Counted from the stretch's first letter, positions 18,878-28,325 are shown. The stretch: 64,000 nucleotides of DNA from Antarcticimicrobium sp040365005 (GCF_040365005.1 NZ_BAABWV010000007.1:143076-207075), one strand, 5' to 3'. The notes: generated by a model from the letters alone, not told the origin. Program-made: numbers and translations.

Positions 18878-20587
18878 ATGACAGTCATTCAGGATGTCGA
18901 GGAACAGGTTAACGAGATCCGCCGCCTGCAGGCCGAAAACTGGCCGGAGGGTATCCCGCGCGACATAACATATCGTTTAGGCAAGACACCCCTCAGCCAG
19001 TATTTACGCAACGACGCCAAAAAGCGCCCAGACGACGCGATGGTCCATTATTATGGGCGCACGCTCAACTATGCCGAAATTGACGACCTTTCCGATCGTT
19101 TCGCGGGACTGCTTCGCGCAAGCGGTGTTGTTGCGGGAGACCGCGTCGCCCTGATGATGGGCAACTGCCCGCAATACGTGATCTGTTTCTGGGGCATCAT
19201 GAAACTGGGCGCTATCCTCGTGCCGGTGAACCCGATGTTCAAGGCGGTCGAACTGGCCTACCAGTTGAACGACAGCGGCGCTTCGGTGCTGGTGTTTCAG
19301 GACGATCTCGCTCCGCTGGTGGCACAGGTTGCAGGCGATACGCCGGCTAAGACGCTGTTTGCCACAGGCGCTGCGGAACTGGCCGGGGAAGACGACGCCG
19401 TGCCGCGCCCTGAAGGCATGGGCATGGCTCCTCCGGCAGACGGCGTTCCAAGGCTGATCGACGCGATCAAGGGGACGGCGCCTTTCGAAGGCCCCGACTG
19501 CGTCGATCTCGATGCCGTGGCGGCTTTGAACTATACCGGCGGAACAACAGGGATGCCGAAAGGTTGCGTTCATACGCACGGGGACATGCTTTATACCAGT
19601 GCGGCCTACTGCGGCGTCGCGATGGTCGGTGCCGGCTCGGATGACGTCGTCGTCAGTTTCTTTCCGATGTTCTGGATCGCGGGCGAAGACCTTGGCCTGC
19701 TCGCCCCTGTCTATACGGGGGCCGCGACGTGCATCCTGAATCGCTGGGATGCAGAGGGATGGATGGCCGCCGTCCAGACCTATCGCGGGTCGATCGTAAC
19801 ACTGCTGGTCGATAACGCTGTTGAAATCATGCATCGCGAGGATGCCGGAAGCTATGACCTCTCGTCGCTTCGCAACACCTCCGTTTGTTCCTTCGTCAAG
19901 AAGCTGGGGAGCGGTTTTCGCGATGACTGGCGCAAGCTGACCGGGAGCACGATGATCGAGGCTTCGTGGGGCATGACCGAGACCAATACCTGCGACACCT
20001 TCACCGTCGGGATGCAGACGAATGACTATGACCTTGAACAGCAACCCGTTTTCGTCGGCTTGCCGGTGCCGGGTACCGATATCGTCATCCGGGATTTCGA
20101 CACCGGGGCGCTGAAACCGCTGGGTGAGAGCGGTGAGCTTTGCGTGCGCTCCCCCTCTGTCCTCAAATCCTACTGGAACAATCCCGAAGAGACCGCCCAC
20201 GTCCTGCGCGATGGATGGCTGCATACCGGCGACATCGGGATGGTGAACGAACGCGGATACGTCCATTTCCTCGGCCGCCGGAAAGAGATGCTCAAAGTCA
20301 ACGGCATGCCGGTCTTTCCCGCAGAGATCGAGATGCTTCTGGGCCGCCATCCCGCGATTCTCGGTTCCGGTGTCATCGGTCGGGCAGATGACAAGAAGGG
20401 AGAAGTGCCCGTCGCCTTCATCCAGCTCGACCCGACCAAGGCCGATGGAATCGACGTCGAGATGCTGACGGTGTGGTGCCGAGATCAGATGGCAGCCTTC
20501 AAGGTGCCCGAGATCAGATTGGTTGATGCCCTGCCGATGACGACGACCGGAAAGGTCAAGAAGGATGAACTGGCCGCACTGATTTAA
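18878..20587 (+). CDS. AMP-dependent acyl-CoA synthetase/ligase
   Basis: A 569-residue ANL-superfamily ligase. Visible are the P-loop NYTGGTTGMPKGCVHTHGD, the A5-type EASWGMTETN, the hinge HTGDIGMVNERGYVHFLGRR and the catalytic lysine region TTTGKVKKDEL near the C-terminus. It activates a carboxylic acid to its CoA ester using ATP. The ATG at 18878 follows GGGGAGGAG; an in-frame codon at 18806 inside the carboxylase gene was rejected. It lies between the carboxylase and TRAP genes, which suggests it activates the acid imported by the TRAP system and feeds the carboxylase. Confidence 0.92.
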   Translation: MTVIQDVEEQVNEIRRLQAENWPEGIPRDITYRLGKTPLSQYLRNDAKKRPDDAMVHYYGRTLNYAEIDDLSDRFAGLLRASGVVAGDRVALMMGNCPQYVICFWGIMKLGAILVPVNPMFKAVELAYQLNDSGASVLVFQDDLAPLVAQVAGDTPAKTLFATGAAELAGEDDAVPRPEGMGMAPPADGVPRLIDAIKGTAPFEGPDCVDLDAVAALNYTGGTTGMPKGCVHTHGDMLYTSAAYCGVAMVGAGSDDVVVSFFPMFWIAGEDLGLLAPVYTGAATCILNRWDAEGWMAAVQTYRGSIVTLLVDNAVEIMHREDAGSYDLSSLRNTSVCSFVKKLGSGFRDDWRKLTGSTMIEASWGMTETNTCDTFTVGMQTNDYDLEQQPVFVGLPVPGTDIVIRDFDTGALKPLGESGELCVRSPSVLKSYWNNPEETAHVLRDGWLHTGDIGMVNERGYVHFLGRRKEMLKVNGMPVFPAEIEMLLGRHPAILGSGVIGRADDKKGEVPVAFIQLDPTKADGIDVEMLTVWCRDQMAAFKVPEIRLVDALPMTTTGKVKKDELAALI

Positions 20588-20681
20588 CAACAAGCCAGAA
20601 CAAGAACAGCGCGGCACCACCGGAACTCGGCTTTGCCGGAAACGAAACGGCGGACACGAACGCCAAGGGAGGAGAGACCAA

Positions 20682-21797
20682 ATGATGTTCTTCAAGAAGG
20701 AAATGACAGCGGCGCTGGCCGTATTGGCACTGAGCGCCACGGCGGTACAGGCCGAGACCCTGCGACATGCGATCGGCGTGGCGGCTGTCAGCGGACTGAC
20801 CGACGGCACGCAAGCTTGGGCCGACTACATCAAGGAACAGACCAACGGCGAGGTGGAGGTCAAGATCTACGCAGGCTCCCTCCTGAACTTCACCGAAACC
20901 TTCACCGGGCTGCGCGATGGTATCGCGGATAGCGGCTTTGTCGTGCCCGCCTATCACCGGGCCGAGCTTCCCTATGCCAACCTTCTGAGCGATATGGGCA
21001 CGGCAGGCGTCGATCCGGTTGCCATGGCCGGCGCGGCGAACGAATTCACCTTCACCTGCGCGCCCTGCCTCGCAGAGTTCAAGGCGAACGGTCAGATCTT
21101 CCTCGGAACGACCGTTACCGGCCCCTACTACATGTACAATCAGGAGCCGATCAAAGCGCTGGCTGATTTCCAGGGTGCCAAGCTGCGCGCCTTCGGTCCG
21201 TTTGCACGCTGGGCCGATGCGATGGGGGCCTCGGCCGTCAGCATGGGTTCTGCCGACATTTACGAGGGCATGAGTCAGGGTCACATCGACGGCAACATCC
21301 ACACGCTGGAAACACTCGATACGCTTTCCACCGGCGAGGTCGCGGATTACGCACTGAACCAGCCCATCGCGGTCTTCACCGGCAACACCATGTTCAACGT
21401 CAGCCAGATGACGTGGGCCGGCCTCAGCGATCAGACCAAGCGCGCGATGATCGACGGGGCGGCCTTGGGCCACGCCATCGCCACCGTGGACAGCGTCTTT
21501 CAGGCCACGAGCATCCTGAAGGACTCCGAGGCGCATGGTGTCGAACTCCTCGAACCGGATGCAGATGTAAAGGCGAAATCCGAGGCGTTCCGGACAAGCG
21601 ACATGGAAACCGTCGTGAACCTCAATCGCGACACCTACGGCATTTCTGATGCGGAGGAACAGGTCGCGCACTTCAAAAAGCTTGTCACCAAATGGGAAGA
21701 GTTGGTGAAGACCATCGACACAAGCGATCCGAAATCGGTCGGCGATCTCTACCTTCGCGAGATCTTTTCGAAAGTTGATCCCGCCTCGCTAAGCTGA
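20682..21797 (+). CDS. TRAP transporter solute-binding protein (DctP family)
   Basis: A 371-residue DctP-type periplasmic receptor with a Sec signal peptide (MMFFKKEMTAALAVLALSAT, cleavage after VQA). The mature domain shows the TRAP pattern, including KIYAGSLLNFTETFTGLRDG and the helix region ALADFQGAKLRAFGPFARWA with the conserved Arg that binds the ligand carboxylate. GGGAGGAG lies before the ATG. A weak hairpin separates it from the membrane subunits. The ligand is an organic acid, not determined. Confidence 0.92.
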   Translation: MMFFKKEMTAALAVLALSATAVQAETLRHAIGVAAVSGLTDGTQAWADYIKEQTNGEVEVKIYAGSLLNFTETFTGLRDGIADSGFVVPAYHRAELPYANLLSDMGTAGVDPVAMAGAANEFTFTCAPCLAEFKANGQIFLGTTVTGPYYMYNQEPIKALADFQGAKLRAFGPFARWADAMGASAVSMGSADIYEGMSQGHIDGNIHTLETLDTLSTGEVADYALNQPIAVFTGNTMFNVSQMTWAGLSDQTKRAMIDGAALGHAIATVDSVFQATSILKDSEAHGVELLEPDADVKAKSEAFRTSDMETVVNLNRDTYGISDAEEQVAHFKKLVTKWEELVKTIDTSDPKSVGDLYLREIFSKVDPASLS

Positions 21798-21811
21798 ACC
21801 GAACAAACAAT

Positions 21812-21831
21812 GCCCCGGAGCCATCCGGGGC
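21812..21831 (+). other. Intra-operon hairpin between dctP- and dctQ-type genes
   Basis: GCCCCGG and CCGGGGC pair around a six-base loop just after the DctP stop. No T-run follows, so it is better read as an mRNA-stabilising or attenuating hairpin that keeps binding-protein levels above membrane-subunit levels. Confidence 0.55.
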
Positions 21832-21868
21832 GTTGCCCCCCCACCCATCCCAAAAGGGAGGCGCGCCG

Positions 21869-22417
21869 TTGTTGAAGCTGATCCATCTGAACAATGCACT
21901 GTCACGCTATACCGCGCTACTCGCGTCATTGGCGGTGATCGCGATGATGTTGCTGGTCGCGCTGGATGCCTTCCTGCGCCAGTCGTTCGGTTTTCGTGTC
22001 CCCTTCGTTTCCGTCACGGTCGCAAATTACTTCATGGTGATGATTGCCTTTCTGCCCCTCGCGTTAGCTGAGACCGAGGATCGCCACATCTCAATCGACC
22101 TGCTTTTCAGTCACCTGAGAGCCGGGATCAAACGGTGGATTGCATTGGTCTTGCACGTACTTTGCGCCCTGACCTGCGCCGGTCTCACTTGGACGACATG
22201 GGACGAGGCCATGCGCCGTTTCTCCAGCGGCTCCGTTGCCGTGGAAGACGGAGCATCTATGGCGATCTGGCCGGGATACTTCATTTTGCCGCTCGGGTTT
22301 TTCCTGCTTACGCTCACCTACCTTCTACGCGTCGCGCTGGGGCTGGTCGGTGCAGCCGAGGCACAGCAACCCCTGATCGGCGAAGCTGACGTTGCAGCCG
22401 CAGAGGTGAACCAATGA
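21869..22417 (+). CDS. TRAP transporter small permease (DctQ family)
   Basis: A roughly 182-residue protein with four predicted membrane helices (for example TALLASLAVIAMMLLVALDA and WPGYFILPLGFFLLTLTYLL). The frame has no good ATG. Two TTG codons at 21869 and 21872 lie about seven bases after GGGAGG, so I start at 21869. An upstream TTG (21833) sits in the hairpin region. The stop overlaps the DctM start by four bases. Confidence 0.86.
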   Translation: MLKLIHLNNALSRYTALLASLAVIAMMLLVALDAFLRQSFGFRVPFVSVTVANYFMVMIAFLPLALAETEDRHISIDLLFSHLRAGIKRWIALVLHVLCALTCAGLTWTTWDEAMRRFSSGSVAVEDGASMAIWPGYFILPLGFFLLTLTYLLRVALGLVGAAEAQQPLIGEADVAAAEVNQ

Positions 22418-23718
22418 GTCCGGAAATCATCGGCTTGATTGGCCTGGGCGTGCTGGCACTTCTGCTGCTACTGCGGATGCCGGTCGGCATGTCGCTGATC
22501 CTGGTCAGCTTTTCGGGTATCTACATCCTGCTCGGCCCGCGCCCGGCATGGGGTATCCTGACAAACGTGCCCTACCAATTTGCCGCAAAGTGGACACTGT
22601 CTTCGGTGCCGATGTTCCTGCTCATGGGATATGTCTGCTATCACGGCGGCATGACGCGCGCCCTTTTCGCGGCGGCGCGATCCTGGCTTGGCGCCTTGCC
22701 CGGCGGACTGGCCATCGCGTCGGTTTTCGGCGCGGGCGGGTTCGCGGCCGTCACCGGATCGTCGGTGGCTTGCGCGGCGGCCATGGGCCGTATCGCGGTG
22801 CCTGAGATGACTCGGGCGGGCTATGACCCGGGACTTGCCACCGGATCCATCGCGGCAGCGGGCACATTGGGTGCGCTCATCCCGCCCTCGATCTTGCTGA
22901 TCCTGTTCGGCATCTTCGCGCAGGTCCCGATCGGCCAGCTGTTCCTTGGTGGTATCGGTGCCGGCGTGCTGACTGCGGTTGCCTATGCTGTGATGATCTA
23001 CATCCGTGTGCGTCTCGACCCTGCCCTTGCCCCGACGCGCGAGGACTCCGCCAGTTGGACCGAGCGCCTTGCCCACCTGAAAGGCATCTGGCCGGTGATC
23101 ACTCTCTTCATCGTGGTCATCGGCGGTATGTTCGCAGGTCTCTTCACCGCGACCGAGGCCGGTGCCATTGGGGCGCTCTCGGCCTGTATCATCGCCTGGA
23201 TGACAGGCGGATTGACCAAGGCGACTTTGCGACAATCGGTGAACGAAACGATCGTGACGACCGCAGCGCTTTTCCTGATCGCCATCGGCGCCAACCTGCT
23301 GACCCGTTTCCTCGCGCTTTCGGGCTCGGGCGAGTTGATCACTGAGACGATTCTTGCCTTCGGCGCCTCGAACCTCACGCTTATTCTGGGGATCGCACTG
23401 GTCTACATCATTCTCGGCATGTTCCTGGACCCGATCGGCGCCATGCTGCTGACGCTTCCTGTCCTGCTCCCGGTCGTGGGTGAAGCGGGCATTCCTCTTT
23501 TGTGGTTCGGCGTCTTCGTGGCGAAGTTCCTTGAAATCGGCATGATCACCCCGCCCGTCGGCCTGAACGTCTTCGTGATCAAGGGCGTGGTCGAACGGTC
23601 CATCTCGCTCGGTGTGATTTTCCGTGGCGTGATCTGGTTCCTGATTGCCGATGCTGTCGTCGTGGCGATCATGGTGGCGTTTCCGCAAGTGATCCTCTGG
23701 CTGCCAAGTTTGAACTGA
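22414..23718 (+). CDS. TRAP transporter large permease (DctM family)
   Basis: A 434-residue, about 12-helix protein. DctM signatures include FGAGGFAAVTGSSVACAAAM and AAAGTLGALIPPSI; the end region GMITPPVGLNVFVIKGV is also typical. It forms the membrane complex with the DctQ subunit and is driven by sodium or proton gradients. It overlaps the previous gene (ATGA) and closes the module. Confidence 0.94.
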   Translation: MSPEIIGLIGLGVLALLLLLRMPVGMSLILVSFSGIYILLGPRPAWGILTNVPYQFAAKWTLSSVPMFLLMGYVCYHGGMTRALFAAARSWLGALPGGLAIASVFGAGGFAAVTGSSVACAAAMGRIAVPEMTRAGYDPGLATGSIAAAGTLGALIPPSILLILFGIFAQVPIGQLFLGGIGAGVLTAVAYAVMIYIRVRLDPALAPTREDSASWTERLAHLKGIWPVITLFIVVIGGMFAGLFTATEAGAIGALSACIIAWMTGGLTKATLRQSVNETIVTTAALFLIAIGANLLTRFLALSGSGELITETILAFGASNLTLILGIALVYIILGMFLDPIGAMLLTLPVLLPVVGEAGIPLLWFGVFVAKFLEIGMITPPVGLNVFVIKGVVERSISLGVIFRGVIWFLIADAVVVAIMVAFPQVILWLPSLN

Positions 23719-24495
23719 ACGACCTAAGCCGGAGACGCCTGCATCGGGCGAAAGGCCCTTTGCTCGCGTGTGTCGGCCCCTGCCGCCGAGCATGAGATGG
23801 GAGTGGCGGGCTCTGCCGGCGCGACCGGCTCAAAGGCTGACCTTTCGACCGAGATTTGTTCTTCAGAGACCCCGCGTAACCGCCCGATTGGCCGTGCAGT
23901 TGAGTTCGTTCGTCAATTCTCTGGTGCCGTTAGGCTACACCCAGTGCGTACTGCGGCCATCTTGAAACACAGGGTTTCACTATACTCGCGGTGTATTGCG
24001 TGAACTCGGTGGCGGAACACGGTTTGGCGTCGCTTTTCTATCATGATCGAGCTGAACTATGGGTTGGTCGTCGGAGGTTACACTGTCTCGCCCAGAAAGC
24101 GCCTTTTCCAGATAAAGGACGATCGGGACGTTGGTCGGACAGTCGGGGCTGCGCGCCACGATGCTTACCATGATCCTGTGGGTGCGCTTCAACGCGGAAA
24201 AAAACGCGATGAAGGGCCGCTTGGCGGGAAGTGATATTGAATGACACCCCACAGCTGCGGGACGTGAGGGCCAAGAGTGCTGCGACGATGGTCAGGTCGG
24301 CGAAACGAACTTCGGGTTTGTGGGGCTGCCGTCCGGGGAAAAGCGCAAACATCCGCCGTACACGCCCGTCTCATGACCAGACGATGCGGTCTCCATCCAG
24401 ATTCGCCTGGCCGTTTGTACAGCAAGACCCACAAGGGCACGGCGCTGGGCAGCGAAATGACCAATGAATTGGGGATTTTATTGAATACTTGACTT
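23719..24495. other. 780-base stretch without a supportable gene at the right edge of the accessory block
   Basis: Short open frames exist on both strands but none has a ribosome site, normal codon use or a family I recognise. The sequence has a mixed, lower-GC look compared with flanking core genes. The minus-strand frame around 24041-24352 contains FADLTIVAALLALTSRSCGV, which may be decayed coding DNA, possibly mobile-element debris; I cannot name it. The stretch ends exactly at the 3' end of tRNA-Leu, a common place for inserted DNA to begin. Confidence 0.5.
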
Positions 24496-24583
24496 TGGTG
24501 CCCAGGAGAGGACTCGAACCTCCACGTCCATACGGACACTAGCACCTGAAGCTAGCGCGTCTACCAATTCCGCCACCTGGGCA
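24496..24583 (-). tRNA. tRNA-Leu (anticodon CAG)
   Basis: The minus strand folds as a class II tRNA. The 5' TGCCCAG pairs with CTGGGCA, and the genome-encoded CCA is at 24498-24496. The anticodon stem CTAGC/GCTAG encloses TTCAGGT, giving CAG. There is a variable arm TGTCCGTATGGACG and a T-loop GGTTCGAGTCC. Its 3' end faces the accessory block. Confidence 0.96.
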
Positions 24584-24810
24584 GGTGTCGTGAGGCGGGT
24601 CTCTAAGCCCCTTCTCGGGGGGTGTCAAACGGATTTTTCGGATTGATGAAAAGAATTTCGCATTCCCTGTTTTCAATCCGGCCCGGTCCGGGTTCGGGCG
24701 CGTTTCCGGGGCCGGTGACGGCAACGGTCACGGGGCGCGACGAATTCCGCCTTGTTCACGACCGGCGGGGGCGGTAGATCGGGAGCGTACCGATGAACGG
24801 GAGCGTTGCC

Positions 24811-25794
24811 ATGTCGAAATTGGTCACCATCTACGGCGGATCAGGCTTTGTCGGCCGCTACATCACGCGCCGCCTGGCTGCGGCCGGCTGGCGCATCCGT
24901 GTCGCCGTGCGTCGCCCGAACGAAGCCCTCTTCGTGAAGCCCTATGGCGCGGTCGGCCAGGTCGAGCCGGTGTTCTGCAACATCCGCGACGATGACTCGG
25001 TCGCTGCCGTGATGCAGGGCGCGGACGCGGTGGTGAACTGCGTCGGCATCCTCGCCGAATCGGGACGCAACAGCTTTGACGCCGTGCAGGTCGAGGGCGC
25101 CGCGCGCATCGCCCGCATCGCCGCCGGGCAGGGGGTGGCGCAGATGGTGCATCTCTCGGCCATCGGGGCCGATGCCCAGTCCAACAGCGCCTATGCCCGC
25201 ACCAAGGCAGAGGGCGAGGCCGCGGTTCTTGAGCATATGCCGGGGGCGGTGATCCTGCGCCCGTCGATCATCTTCGGACCCGAGGACCAGTTCTTCAACC
25301 GCTTTGCCGCGATGACCCGGATGGGGCCGTTCCTGCCGATCGCCGCGGCGGCGACCCGGTTCCAGCCGGTCTACGTCGACGATGTCGCCCTTGCCGCCGA
25401 GACCGCGCTTGACGGGGCCGTTGCGCCCGGCGTTTACGAATTGGGCGGGCCGCGCGTGGCCAGCTTCCGCGAGTTGATGCAGACCATGCTGGAGGTGATC
25501 CAGCGTCGCCGCATCGTGATCGGCCTGCCGTTCTGGATCGCGCGGATCATGGCGGGTGTTCTTGATATGGCGCAGTTCGTCAGCTTCGGCCTGTTGGCCA
25601 ACAAGATCCTGACCCGCGATCAGCTGCGCAACCTGGCGCAGGACAATGTCGTGGGGTCGGACGCGCGTGGATTGGATGCGCTGGGCATCACGCCGACCGC
25701 GATGGAGGCGGTTCTGCCGGAGTACCTGTGGAAGTTCCGTCCTGCTGGTCAGTATTCCGAGCTGATGCAGTCGAACCGCAAACTGCGTCCGTAG
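24811..25794 (+). CDS. NDUFA9-like NAD(P)-binding protein (complex I-associated atypical SDR)
   Basis: A 327-residue extended/atypical short-chain dehydrogenase. Its Rossmann motif is TIYGGSGFVGRYITRRLA; the Tyr-x-x-x-Lys pair appears in AYARTKAEGEAA. It resembles the NDUFA9 accessory subunit family of alphaproteobacteria, thought to help complex I assembly or stability. Two ATGs (24793 and 24811) each follow a GGGAGCG element. I choose 24811 because the protein then starts MSKLVTIYGG as family members do; the other adds six residues. Confidence 0.88.
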   Translation: MSKLVTIYGGSGFVGRYITRRLAAAGWRIRVAVRRPNEALFVKPYGAVGQVEPVFCNIRDDDSVAAVMQGADAVVNCVGILAESGRNSFDAVQVEGAARIARIAAGQGVAQMVHLSAIGADAQSNSAYARTKAEGEAAVLEHMPGAVILRPSIIFGPEDQFFNRFAAMTRMGPFLPIAAAATRFQPVYVDDVALAAETALDGAVAPGVYELGGPRVASFRELMQTMLEVIQRRRIVIGLPFWIARIMAGVLDMAQFVSFGLLANKILTRDQLRNLAQDNVVGSDARGLDALGITPTAMEAVLPEYLWKFRPAGQYSELMQSNRKLRP

Positions 25795-25814
25795 CCGGCC
25801 CGGCCCTGACGGCC

Positions 25815-26618
25815 CTAGGAATAGGCGATGACCAGCAGGCCGACGCCCAGGATCACCCGGTAGACCACGTAGGGCGTAAAGCTGACGCTGCGCAGCAGCC
25901 GCATCATCAGGCTGAGCGCCAGCAGCGCCGCGACAAAGGCAAACAGCGCCGCCAGCGCACCATCGCGAAAGGCGGCGCTGTCAGCGTTGGCGGCCACCTC
26001 GGCGCCCAGCAGCACGCCAGAGGCGATGATCGTCGGGATCGACATCAGCATCGACAGCCGGGCCGCTTCGCCACGAGCGTAACCCATCTTTCGCGCGCCG
26101 GTGATGGTGATACCAGACCGGGAGGTGCCGGGAATCAGCGACAACACCTGCCACAGCCCCATGATCAGCGCGTCCCTTGGCCCCCAGTCCGCTGCGCTCT
26201 TGATATCGGCGCCGTGCCGGTCCGCCCAGAACAGCACCAGGCCAAAGATCAGCATGGTCCAGCCGATCACCGCCATCGAACGCATTGCGACATCCAGGTG
26301 GGTCAGGTGCAGGACCCCGCCGGCCAGCACCACCGGCACGGTGGCAATGGCTAGCCCCAACGCCAGACGCGCGCCGGGGGTATCCGCCCGACCGCGGCAC
26401 AGCACCGGCACCCCGGCAAGCGCCTGCTTCACGTCGCGCCAGAAATAGACGATGACCGCGCCAAGGGTGCCCAGGTGCACCGCGACGTCGATCACCTGGC
26501 CCTGGTCCTGCATCCCGGTCAGCTGGGGGAAGAGAATCAGGTGACCCGATGAGGAAATCGGCAGAAACTCGGTAATGCCCTGGATCACGGCGATGAGAAA
26601 CAACTGCAGGATGGGCAT
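25815..26618 (-). CDS. uppP: Undecaprenyl-diphosphatase
   Basis: A 267-residue, roughly eight-helix membrane enzyme that recycles undecaprenyl diphosphate for peptidoglycan synthesis. The two signature regions are present: QGITEFLPISSSGHL near the N-terminus and PGTSRSGITITGARKMG in the middle, with the catalytic Glu, His and Arg/Ser residues. Overexpression of such proteins confers bacitracin resistance. It converges with the NDUFA9-like gene (20-base gap) and is divergent from gltD. Confidence 0.96.
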   Translation of the reverse strand: MPILQLFLIAVIQGITEFLPISSSGHLILFPQLTGMQDQGQVIDVAVHLGTLGAVIVYFWRDVKQALAGVPVLCRGRADTPGARLALGLAIATVPVVLAGGVLHLTHLDVAMRSMAVIGWTMLIFGLVLFWADRHGADIKSAADWGPRDALIMGLWQVLSLIPGTSRSGITITGARKMGYARGEAARLSMLMSIPTIIASGVLLGAEVAANADSAAFRDGALAALFAFVAALLALSLMMRLLRSVSFTPYVVYRVILGVGLLVIAYS

Positions 26619-26847
26619 GGCGCGGTGAGTCCCGGCAAAAAGAAGATGTTACGGAGGTTGTATAAGTATCCAAGTGAGATTGGAAAGCGCCCAATTAGGT
26701 CCGGTTCGTGACCCAAAATTAGGGGTAAAATTACACATCTGGCCCTTTGGGGCGGCAAAAAAGTGAAAATAGGTCACACGTACTGACTTTTAATCGCCGG
26801 CGGCTTCTCATAAACAGGCGCAGCCAAGCAATCATGGAGTCCGAGCC

Positions 26848-28287
26848 GTGGCCAAACAACCGATGCTGAAATTCGTCCAGATCGAACGGGACATGCCGGA
26901 AAAGCGCAACCCCGAGGCGCGCCGCACCGATTATCACGAGATCTACGCCGAATTCGCGGACGCCAAGGCCAAGGAACAGGCCAGCCGGTGCAGCCAGTGC
27001 GGCGTGCCCTATTGCCAGTCGCATTGCCCGCTGCACAACAACATCCCCGACTGGCTGCGCCTGACCGCCGAGGGGCGCCTGCGCGAGGCCTATGATATCA
27101 GTCAGGCGACCAACACCTTTCCCGAAATCTGCGGCCGCATCTGCCCGCAGGACCGCCTGTGCGAAGGCAACTGCGTCATCGAACAGTCGGGCCACGGCAC
27201 CGTGACCATCGGCGCTGTGGAAAAGTACATCACCGACAGCGCCTGGGAAAACGGGTGGGTCCAGCCGATCGAACCGGCGCAGGAGCGGACCGAAAGCGTC
27301 GGCATCGTCGGCGCCGGTCCCGGCGGGCTGGCCGCCGCCGACATGCTGCGCCGGGCGGGCGTTCAGGTGACGGTCTATGACCGCTACGACCGTGCGGGCG
27401 GGTTGCTCACCTATGGCATTCCCGGCTTCAAGCTGGAAAAGGACATCGTGCTGCGCCGCAACCAGCAGTTGGAGCAAAGCGGCGTGAACTTCGTGCTGAA
27501 CTGCAATGTCGGCGTGGACATCACCTTTGACGAAATCCGGGCCAAGCATGACGCGGTGATCATCGCCACCGGCGTGTACAAGTCGCGGGTGCTGGAATTG
27601 CCCGGCGTCGGGTCCGAGGGCGTGGTGCGGGCGATCGACTTCCTGACCGCCTCCAACCGCAAGAGCTTTGGTGACGCGGTCGAGGCCTATGACAACGGAG
27701 CGCTCAGCGCCGAGGGCAAGCGCGTGGTGGTGATCGGCGGTGGCGACACCGCGATGGACTGCGTGCGCACCTCGATCCGCGAGGGCGCCACATCGGTCAA
27801 ATGCCTGTACCGCCGCGACCGGGCCAACATGCCCGGCTCCCAGCGCGAGGTTCAGAACGCCGAGGAAGAGGGCGTCGTGTTCGACTGGCTGCGCGCGCCC
27901 AAGGGCTTCACCGAGGACGGCGGCCGGGTGTCCGGCGTGATGGTGCAAAAGATGCGCCTCGGCGCACCGGACGTCACCGGGCGGCAGTCGCCCGAGCTGA
28001 TCGAGGGGGCCGATTACGTCGAAGAGGCGGATCTCGTGATCACCGCGTTGGGCTTCGAGCCCGAGAATCTGCCCAAGCTCTGGGATGCGGACGGGCTGGA
28101 GGTGACCCGCTGGGGCACCGTCAAGGCCGAGTTCACCACCGGCGCGACGGTGCTGGACGGCGTCTATGCGGTGGGCGACATCGTGCGCGGCGCCAGCCTC
28201 GTGGTCTGGGCAATCCGTGACGGGCGCGATTGCGCGCAGGCGATCCTGGAGCGGTTCGCGGTTCCGGCGGCGGTTGCGGCCGAATAG
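26848..28287 (+). CDS. gltD: Glutamate synthase (NADPH) small subunit
   Basis: A 479-residue iron-sulfur flavoprotein that takes electrons from NADPH for GltB. N-terminal cysteine clusters (CSQCGVPYCQSHCPL and CGRICPQDRLCEGNC) hold the [4Fe-4S] centres. The FAD motif GAGPGGLAAADMLRRAG and the NADPH motif GGGDTAMDCVRT follow. It starts with GTG at 26848 after ATGGAG. The 229-base gap upstream is AT-rich and probably holds the promoter shared with uppP. gltB lies downstream, with a GFA gene between them. Confidence 0.96.
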   Translation: MAKQPMLKFVQIERDMPEKRNPEARRTDYHEIYAEFADAKAKEQASRCSQCGVPYCQSHCPLHNNIPDWLRLTAEGRLREAYDISQATNTFPEICGRICPQDRLCEGNCVIEQSGHGTVTIGAVEKYITDSAWENGWVQPIEPAQERTESVGIVGAGPGGLAAADMLRRAGVQVTVYDRYDRAGGLLTYGIPGFKLEKDIVLRRNQQLEQSGVNFVLNCNVGVDITFDEIRAKHDAVIIATGVYKSRVLELPGVGSEGVVRAIDFLTASNRKSFGDAVEAYDNGALSAEGKRVVVIGGGDTAMDCVRTSIREGATSVKCLYRRDRANMPGSQREVQNAEEEGVVFDWLRAPKGFTEDGGRVSGVMVQKMRLGAPDVTGRQSPELIEGADYVEEADLVITALGFEPENLPKLWDADGLEVTRWGTVKAEFTTGATVLDGVYAVGDIVRGASLVVWAIRDGRDCAQAILERFAVPAAVAAE

Positions 28288-28303
28288 CGAACGGCATGGC
28301 CTT

Positions 28304-28325
28304 CGGGGGCGTCCAGGCGCCCCCG
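28304..28325 (+). other. Intra-operon hairpin after gltD
   Basis: GGGGGCG pairs with CGCCCCC around a short loop 17 bases after the gltD stop. No T-run follows, so full termination is unlikely. It may set the ratio of gltD to downstream transcripts. Confidence 0.45.

Noticed and set aside
23770..24003. A 77-codon plus-strand frame after the TRAP large permease gene
   Set aside because: No ribosome site, odd composition and no recognisable family; treated as non-coding.
24496..24583. tRNA-Leu 3' end as an att site with a copy at the left edge of the block
   Set aside because: No copy of the tRNA 3' end was found around 6773-7010 by eye, and no integrase gene is present.
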